Positions 5,232-9,735 of a stretch of 9,735 nucleotides of DNA are shown here, piece by piece. The DNA lies in contig NVRO01000154.1 in NCBI GenBank assembly GCA_002400895.1, positions 1-9,735 on the forward strand, written 5' to 3'. Below the pieces are notes generated by a model that ran no database searches, was not told the origin of the DNA, and was given only the letters and a program-made list of their open reading frames with translations. The translations under genes and the position numbers were made by a program. The first letter of the stretch is position 1. Every line of letters begins with the position of its first letter. This DNA comes from Planctomycetota bacterium (GTDB lineage: Bacteria > Planctomycetota > UBA1135).

Positions 5232-6296
5232 ATGCGTAAAGACGACGTCCTCCGACTGATTGACGCTATCCACCGTGAACGGGGTGTTGATCGTGAAATC
5301 CTATTCTGCGCCCTCGAAGAGGCACTGAGTACTGCAACCCGTAAGAAGGCTGGAGTGGAAGAGGGTCTGGACGTCAAGATTGACCGCCGCTCCGGCCAGA
5401 TGTCCCTCATCTCCAGTGATGAGTCATTGGAACTCCCTTCCGCCAATGAGCTTGGGCGCATCGCTGCCCAGACCACCAAGCAAGTCTTCATGCAAAAGAT
5501 TCGGGAAGCGGAGCGTGACAAGGTCCACAGCCAGTTCGCCAGCCAGGTTGGCAGCATCATCTCCGGTGTGGTCCACAAACTTGAGGGTCCGAACACCATC
5601 ATGCTGCTGACTGGCAAGACCGAAGCGTTGCTACCGCGCTCGGAGCGGGTTCAATCCGAACGTCTTCACGTTGGCGACCGGATTCGCGTGCTGATCAAGG
5701 AGGTACGCAAGGAAGGCTCACGAGTGACCATCATTGTGTCACGTAAGGATGACGACTTTGTGCGCAAACTGTTCGAAGTCGAAGTTCCTGAAATTTCCGA
5801 GGGCCACATCCGAGTCATGAGGGTGGCAAGAGATCCCGGCTATCGCTGCAAGGTCGCGGTCTACCCGATGGAACAACGAATCGATGCGGTTGGCGCCTGC
5901 CTTGGTGTGCGTGGAACCCGTATCCGCAATATCAATGATGAACTTGGTCAGGAAAAAATCGACATCATTCAATGGAGCGACTCCCTTGAGGAGCTGGTCC
6001 AAAACGCCTTGAAGCCGGCCAAGGGGATTGAAGTTGACCACATCTTCCCGGATGTTGAAAACCAATCGGTGTTCGTGCTGGTAGCGGAAGACCAAAAACC
6101 CTTAGCGATTGGAGTTGGTGGGCGCAATGTTCGCCTGGCGGCACGGATTGTCGGCTGGGATATAGAAATCAAGACGCCGGCCGAATACGAGGCTGAAATG
6201 TTGGCCGCCGAGGGTGAACCTGAGGGTAACGATGAAATCTCTGCGGATGCCGAAGAGGAAACGGAATCCGGACCAGTCCAAACAAAAGAGGAGTAA
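5232..6296 (+). CDS. nusA: Transcription elongation factor NusA
   Basis: NusA binds RNA polymerase and nascent RNA and modulates pausing, termination and antitermination. The 354-residue protein has the usual order. An N-terminal polymerase-binding domain (1-104) contains VLRLIDAIHRERGVDREIL (6-24) and LGRIAAQTTKQVFMQKIREA (74-93). An S1 domain follows (about 105-172, GSIISGVVHKLEGPNTIMLL). KH1 (about 190-258) contains GACLGVRGTRIRNINDELG (221-239), and KH2 (about 265-315) contains AIGVGGRNVRLAARIVGWDI (292-311). The tail (316-354) is short and acidic, without the acidic repeats of enterobacterial NusA. The N-domain looks shorter than in Proteobacteria between the A-x-KK helix and GRIAAQ. I chose ATG 5232 because homologues start just before this helix; the open frame back to TTG 5145 would be encoded by the terminator hairpin. 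No clear Shine-Dalgarno precedes ATG 5232. rimP, often the upstream neighbour, is absent. Confidence 0.95.
   Translation: MRKDDVLRLIDAIHRERGVDREILFCALEEALSTATRKKAGVEEGLDVKIDRRSGQMSLISSDESLELPSANELGRIAAQTTKQVFMQKIREAERDKVHSQFASQVGSIISGVVHKLEGPNTIMLLTGKTEALLPRSERVQSERLHVGDRIRVLIKEVRKEGSRVTIIVSRKDDDFVRKLFEVEVPEISEGHIRVMRVARDPGYRCKVAVYPMEQRIDAVGACLGVRGTRIRNINDELGQEKIDIIQWSDSLEELVQNALKPAKGIEVDHIFPDVENQSVFVLVAEDQKPLAIGVGGRNVRLAARIVGWDIEIKTPAEYEAEMLAAEGEPEGNDEISADAEEETESGPVQTKEE
6288..6293 (+). promoter_or_regulatory. Ribosome binding site deciding the infB TTG start
   Basis: GAGGAG lies 6 bases before TTG 6300 and includes the last Glu codon of nusA. It supports TTG 6300 as the infB start, only 3 bases after the nusA stop. 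Confidence 0.65.
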
Positions 6297-6299
6297 CAC

Positions 6300-8873
6300 T
6301 TGTCCGACGAAAAAGTAAAAGTCTTCAAACTAGCGAAACAGTACGGCTTCAAGTCGTCTGAGTTTGTTGACGTACTTGCAAAAATAGGTTTCCCGGTTAC
6401 TTCTTATCAGGCTTCTGTCGATGCTTGGGACGTTCCCATCATCGAGGAACGCCTGTTGCGTGGAAACCTGATTGACACAGCCCAAGCGACCAACATTGAG
6501 ATCCCTGAAGACCAGGAAGAAGGGGTGGGTTGGGATGTGGTGGTGTCAACACTGACACCTCAGGAAGACGAGGAGGTTGAAGCCTCCCCCACTGCTGAGC
6601 CTGATTCAGCTGATGAGGATTCATTACCAGGTGACGACTCAAAGGAGACTCCCGACCCAGGTGCCGATGACCTAACTGCTGGTGAAGCAACAGCAGACAG
6701 TGGCGACAGCGAAGAAGAACCAGCTACCGAGCAGGAGAGTGGCGTTTTAGATGAAGCAAGGGCTGCACCAACTCCAGCGGCTCAATCCGGAAGCGATGAG
6801 GGTGATGAAGCTACCCCGGTCACCCCCAGCAATGCTGTAACTCCGACCGCAGCGCCGAAAACCCCCAAACCGCGTTCCGGTGCTACTCGGGTTGGCAAGA
6901 TTGATCTTGCCGCTCTCGGTCTGGTCAAGGCAGCTCACCAAAAGGGCCGCGGGAAGGTCACCTTCACCGATGTCCGTAACCGCGAGACCTCGCGCCGACG
7001 CGACCAACGGACCCGCCAACGCGAGCGACTGAAGTCCCGTAAGGGCATGAAAAAGCAGGTGTCAACGGTCGCACGCAAGGGCGACGTCGTGCTCGAATCT
7101 CCGGTCACCGCCAAGAGTTTCTCCACTGCTACCGGGATTGCCGTGAGTCAGTTAATCGGCAAGCTCATGGGTATGGGAATGATGCCCAACATGAACACCG
7201 AGTTGGATACTGACACCATCGAACTGCTGGCTGCTGAATTCGAAATCGGGGTGAGACTGAAAGAGCGGGCTGACATCGAAGGAGCGCTGATGGCAGAAAT
7301 TGTCGCGGCTCGCAAACAAGTCGATGATTCGGACTTGGCGCCGCGCCCACCGGTGGTTGCCTTCATGGGCCACGTGGACCACGGCAAGACTTCGCTAATC
7401 GATGCAATTCGAACCACCAAAGTTGTGGACGAAGAAGCTGGCGGGATTACACAACATATTGGTGCTTACACTGTCAAATCGAAGAGTGGCCAGGGAATAA
7501 CAATCATCGATACGCCAGGACACGCCGCATTCACCGCGATGCGGGCACGCGGAGCTCAAACAACTGACATTGCAATTTTGGTGGTGGCTGCCGACGACGG
7601 CGTCATGCCTCAAACCGAGGAAGCTGCCAACCATGCGCGCGAAGCTGGTGTACCGGTGATTGTGGTGCTCAACAAGATTGACGTTAATGGCGCCAATCCG
7701 GAAAAGGTCAAGGCCGAGCTGGCCAATATCGGGCTGCAAAGTGAAGACTGGGGTGGAGAAGTCGGCGTAATCGAGACCTCTGCCCTGCGCCATACCGGGA
7801 TTGACGACCTCCTCGAACGGATTGCCCTTGAATCCGAAGTGCTCGAATTACGTGCACACCCCAATGGTCAGGCCCATGGTGTGGTGATGGAAGCATTGGT
7901 TTCGGAAGGCAAGGGTAAGGTTGCCCACCTGCTGATTAAAGATGGCACCCTCAAGGCTGGTGATGTTGTTTTGTGTGGAGACGCATTTGGCAAAATTCGA
8001 CGAATCTATGACCACAATGGCACGGTAATCAAGCAAGCCGGACCTTCGACTCCAGTCGAAGTTCTCGGTCTCAATGAAATGCCTTCTGCCGGGCAAAAGT
8101 TCTATGTAGTACGCGACTTGAAAGCCGCCAAGGAAGTTGCCGAAAAACGTGCGATGCTGGCACGGGAGCAGGAGCTCACCCGCCAGAATGTTTCACAGGA
8201 AGACTTCCTCGAACACATCGACGCTTCCCAACTGGAGCGCTTGCGCCTGGTGGTGAAGGCCGACGTCGGCGGCTCTCTGGAAGTACTCAAGTCCTCGCTT
8301 CAGGCCATCAGCAATAGCGAAATAGTCGTTGAGATTGTCCATAGCGGAGTCGGAGCAGTTACTGAAACTGATGTGATTCTGGCCGCGACCGCTGGCGCCA
8401 TCGTGGTTGCTTTCAACGTCAAGCCCGACTCCAAGGCGCGTAACGCAGCTGAGAAAGAACGGGTTGAAATCATGAAATGCGGGGTCATTTACGATTTGCT
8501 GGAGGAAATCGAAAAACGGGTATTGGGCAAGATGGGCCCGGAGTATGTCGAAGAGGAAACTGGTGCTGCCGAAGTGTTGCAACTGTTCAAATCTTCCCGC
8601 TGGGGCACCATCGCTGGCTCTGCAGTCACCGAAGGGGTGGTACGCAATTCGTCCACTGTTCGCGTTTTCCGCGACGGCAAAGAACTTACCAAGAACACCC
8701 TGGATTCGCTTCGCCACGTCAAGGACGATGTCAAGGAAGTCAAAGCGGGCTCCGAATGCGGCATCAAGGTTCATGACTTTGACGACATTCAAGTCGGTGA
8801 CATCATCAAGGCCTTTGATATTCGGGAGATTGCTCCGACTCTCGATGGCGAGACAGAGAAGGCCGAAGCCTAG
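6300..8873 (+). CDS. infB: Translation initiation factor IF-2
   Basis: This GTPase recruits fMet-tRNA to the 30S subunit and drives subunit joining. It has 857 residues. The N-terminal IF2N domain (about 7-57) is followed by a long, acidic, Pro/Ala/Thr-rich low-complexity linker (about 80-200), a basic helix (about 220-255, rich in R and K), and a second IF2N domain (about 267-318). The G domain holds G1 GHVDHGKT (357-364), G2 GGITQHIG (381-388), G3 DTPGH (404-408), G4 NKID (458-461) and G5 SAL (494-496). After that come the EF-Tu-like domain II, the IF2-specific domain III (LRLVVKADVGGSLEVL), and the C-terminal fMet-tRNA-binding domain with VKDDVKEV and GSECGIKV (Cys820). The TTG start is fixed by GAGGAG upstream and by the conserved VFKLAKQYG at residues 8-16. 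It follows nusA by 3 bases and precedes rbfA by 12, the classic operon order. All G motifs are intact. Confidence 0.97.
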   Translation: MSDEKVKVFKLAKQYGFKSSEFVDVLAKIGFPVTSYQASVDAWDVPIIEERLLRGNLIDTAQATNIEIPEDQEEGVGWDVVVSTLTPQEDEEVEASPTAEPDSADEDSLPGDDSKETPDPGADDLTAGEATADSGDSEEEPATEQESGVLDEARAAPTPAAQSGSDEGDEATPVTPSNAVTPTAAPKTPKPRSGATRVGKIDLAALGLVKAAHQKGRGKVTFTDVRNRETSRRRDQRTRQRERLKSRKGMKKQVSTVARKGDVVLESPVTAKSFSTATGIAVSQLIGKLMGMGMMPNMNTELDTDTIELLAAEFEIGVRLKERADIEGALMAEIVAARKQVDDSDLAPRPPVVAFMGHVDHGKTSLIDAIRTTKVVDEEAGGITQHIGAYTVKSKSGQGITIIDTPGHAAFTAMRARGAQTTDIAILVVAADDGVMPQTEEAANHAREAGVPVIVVLNKIDVNGANPEKVKAELANIGLQSEDWGGEVGVIETSALRHTGIDDLLERIALESEVLELRAHPNGQAHGVVMEALVSEGKGKVAHLLIKDGTLKAGDVVLCGDAFGKIRRIYDHNGTVIKQAGPSTPVEVLGLNEMPSAGQKFYVVRDLKAAKEVAEKRAMLAREQELTRQNVSQEDFLEHIDASQLERLRLVVKADVGGSLEVLKSSLQAISNSEIVVEIVHSGVGAVTETDVILAATAGAIVVAFNVKPDSKARNAAEKERVEIMKCGVIYDLLEEIEKRVLGKMGPEYVEEETGAAEVLQLFKSSRWGTIAGSAVTEGVVRNSSTVRVFRDGKELTKNTLDSLRHVKDDVKEVKAGSECGIKVHDFDDIQVGDIIKAFDIREIAPTLDGETEKAEA

Positions 8874-8885
8874 GGTTGCTGAATA

Positions 8886-9293
8886 ATGGCGAGTGAACGT
8901 CGTCGCCTACAAGTCGCACGCATGGTGCAAGAAACTGTCGCCCGCTTGCTGCTATTCGAGATGAGTGATCCAAGAGCGGTGTTCACCACCATTACCGGGG
9001 TGGAAATGAATCATGATTTGACCGTCGCGGTGGTGCGATATTCGGTAATGGAAGACAAGGATCGCAGCAAGGTGGCAAGGATGCTGTCTCATGCCTGCGG
9101 GTTCATCCGCAGCGAAGTTGCCAAGGCCATAGACTTGCGGACTGCACCGGTGATTGAATTCAACTACGACAGTGGCGCCGAATATGCGGCGCGGATTGAA
9201 GCGATTCTGGACAAGGTACTACCAAAGTCCGGGACTGAGGAAGAACCAGTTGCCGAGGATCAGACCGACGACCCGCCGACTGAAGAAGACTAA
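8886..9293 (+). CDS. rbfA: 30S ribosome-binding factor RbfA
   Basis: RbfA is a KH-fold assembly factor that binds the immature 30S subunit near helix 1 of 16S rRNA and assists late maturation and cold adaptation. The 135-residue protein is a normal length. It begins with the usual basic helix (ERRRLQVARMVQETVARLL, 4-22), has the sheet and helix SHACGFIRSEVAKAIDLRTA (68-87), and the conserved RTAPVIEFNYDSGAEYAARI (85-104). It ends in an acidic tail (about 115-135). ATG 8886 is 12 bases after the infB stop, with only a weak AGGG (8872-8875) before it. Its position after infB is standard for the family. Confidence 0.95.
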   Translation: MASERRRLQVARMVQETVARLLLFEMSDPRAVFTTITGVEMNHDLTVAVVRYSVMEDKDRSKVARMLSHACGFIRSEVAKAIDLRTAPVIEFNYDSGAEYAARIEAILDKVLPKSGTEEEPVAEDQTDDPPTEED

Positions 9294-9296
9294 GCA

Positions 9297-9735
9297 ATGA
9301 AAGCTCCTCGACGTCTGCGCCGCGCCGAAACCGTTTTACGAAAGCGGAGCAAGCGAATTCTACTGGTGTTGGAGCGTGCTACTAACGACTTCAATCATCA
9401 GGCGGTATTGCGCACGGCAGAAGGCTTCGGGCTAAGCCAGATATGGATTGTTGACGACCCCCTCAGTCAAGAGCGCAATGCAACGAAATTCAATCGCGGG
9501 GTCAGCAAGGGTGCTCACAACTGGCTCGAGGTGCGCAGCTTTGCAACTCCTGCAGAATGCCTGGAGGCCTTGGTTGCAGCAAACAGGACGATTTGGGCCA
9601 CTGATTTAAGTCGCGATGCCGAAGCCGTCGACTCCGCCACACTCGCGCCACTACCTGAGAAATTGGCCCTGATAATGGGCCGGGAATCCGACGGGGTCTC
9701 CGTTGAAATGCTGGCGGCGGCAGAACGCCGGCTCT
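9297..9735 (+). CDS. SpoU/TrmH-family RNA 2'-O-methyltransferase (partial, runs off the window)
   Basis: An open frame from ATG 9297 gives 146 residues and has no stop before the window ends. It shows the SPOUT pattern. Motif 1 is NHQAVLRTAEGFGL (33-46), with Arg39 the expected catalytic arginine of TrmH. A basic/Asn segment KFNRGVSKGAHNWLEV follows, and motif 2 is LIMGRESDG (about 125-133), part of the knotted S-adenosylmethionine site. Motif 3 lies beyond the window. The basic N-terminus (KAPRRLRRAETVLRKRSKR) suits RNA binding. TrmH methylates G18 of tRNA, but related SpoU enzymes modify rRNA, so the exact target is open; the sequence looks closest to TrmH. It starts 3 bases after the rbfA stop, so it is very likely the next gene of the nusA-infB-rbfA operon. 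Confidence 0.88.
   Translation, partial: MKAPRRLRRAETVLRKRSKRILLVLERATNDFNHQAVLRTAEGFGLSQIWIVDDPLSQERNATKFNRGVSKGAHNWLEVRSFATPAECLEALVAANRTIWATDLSRDAEAVDSATLAPLPEKLALIMGRESDGVSVEMLAAAERRL

Noticed and set aside
5138..5617. 159-codon minus-strand frame covering the nusA leader and start
   Set aside because: Ser/Arg-rich antisense of the NusA N-domain; it would also read through the terminator.
8193..8792. 199-codon open frame on the minus strand
   Set aside because: Antisense to the conserved C-terminal domains of infB; no family features.

Overview
The window comes from a bacterial chromosome of about 55% GC, and I think a planctomycete is the likeliest source. Three things point there: a secreted cysteine-containing protein (681-1850) of a kind I remember from marine Planctomycetota; a NusA whose N-terminal domain is shortened and which lacks C-terminal acidic repeats; and few Shine-Dalgarno sequences. 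This assignment rests on recalled family resemblance, not on a search.

Layout. Bases 1-1850 (plus strand) hold the last codons of an upstream gene, a coiled-coil/low-complexity protein ending in a WG-x-LP module, and the secreted protein. The secreted-protein gene converges with, and overlaps by 10 bases, a five-gene minus-strand operon read from about 5066 down to 1841: thiS, thiG, a CPBP intramembrane protease, a gamma-carbonic-anhydrase-like hexapeptide protein, and a LarE-like sulfur transferase. Two junctions inside it are TGATG stop/start overlaps. Bases 5039-5231 form the divergent control region, the largest gene-free stretch (193 bases). It holds overlapping candidate promoters and a very good intrinsic terminator that faces nusA and sits 42 bases before its start codon. 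Bases 5232-9735 (plus strand) are the transcription/translation cluster nusA-infB-rbfA, followed after 3 bases by a SpoU/TrmH-type RNA 2'-O-methyltransferase that runs off the window.

How the genes fit together. The right-hand operon makes NusA (transcription elongation and antitermination), IF2 (initiator tRNA recruitment), RbfA (30S maturation) and an RNA methylase: core gene-expression functions, probably co-transcribed behind an attenuator-like leader. The left-hand operon joins thiamine thiazole synthesis (the sulfur carrier ThiS plus ThiG) to LarE, which donates sulfur from its own cysteine, and to two proteins with no evident link to that chemistry. No mobile element, CRISPR array, rRNA or tRNA gene is visible. 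Most of the window is conserved housekeeping DNA. The parts most worth a second look are the structured nusA leader, the thi-larE gene set and the secreted-protein pair at the left edge.
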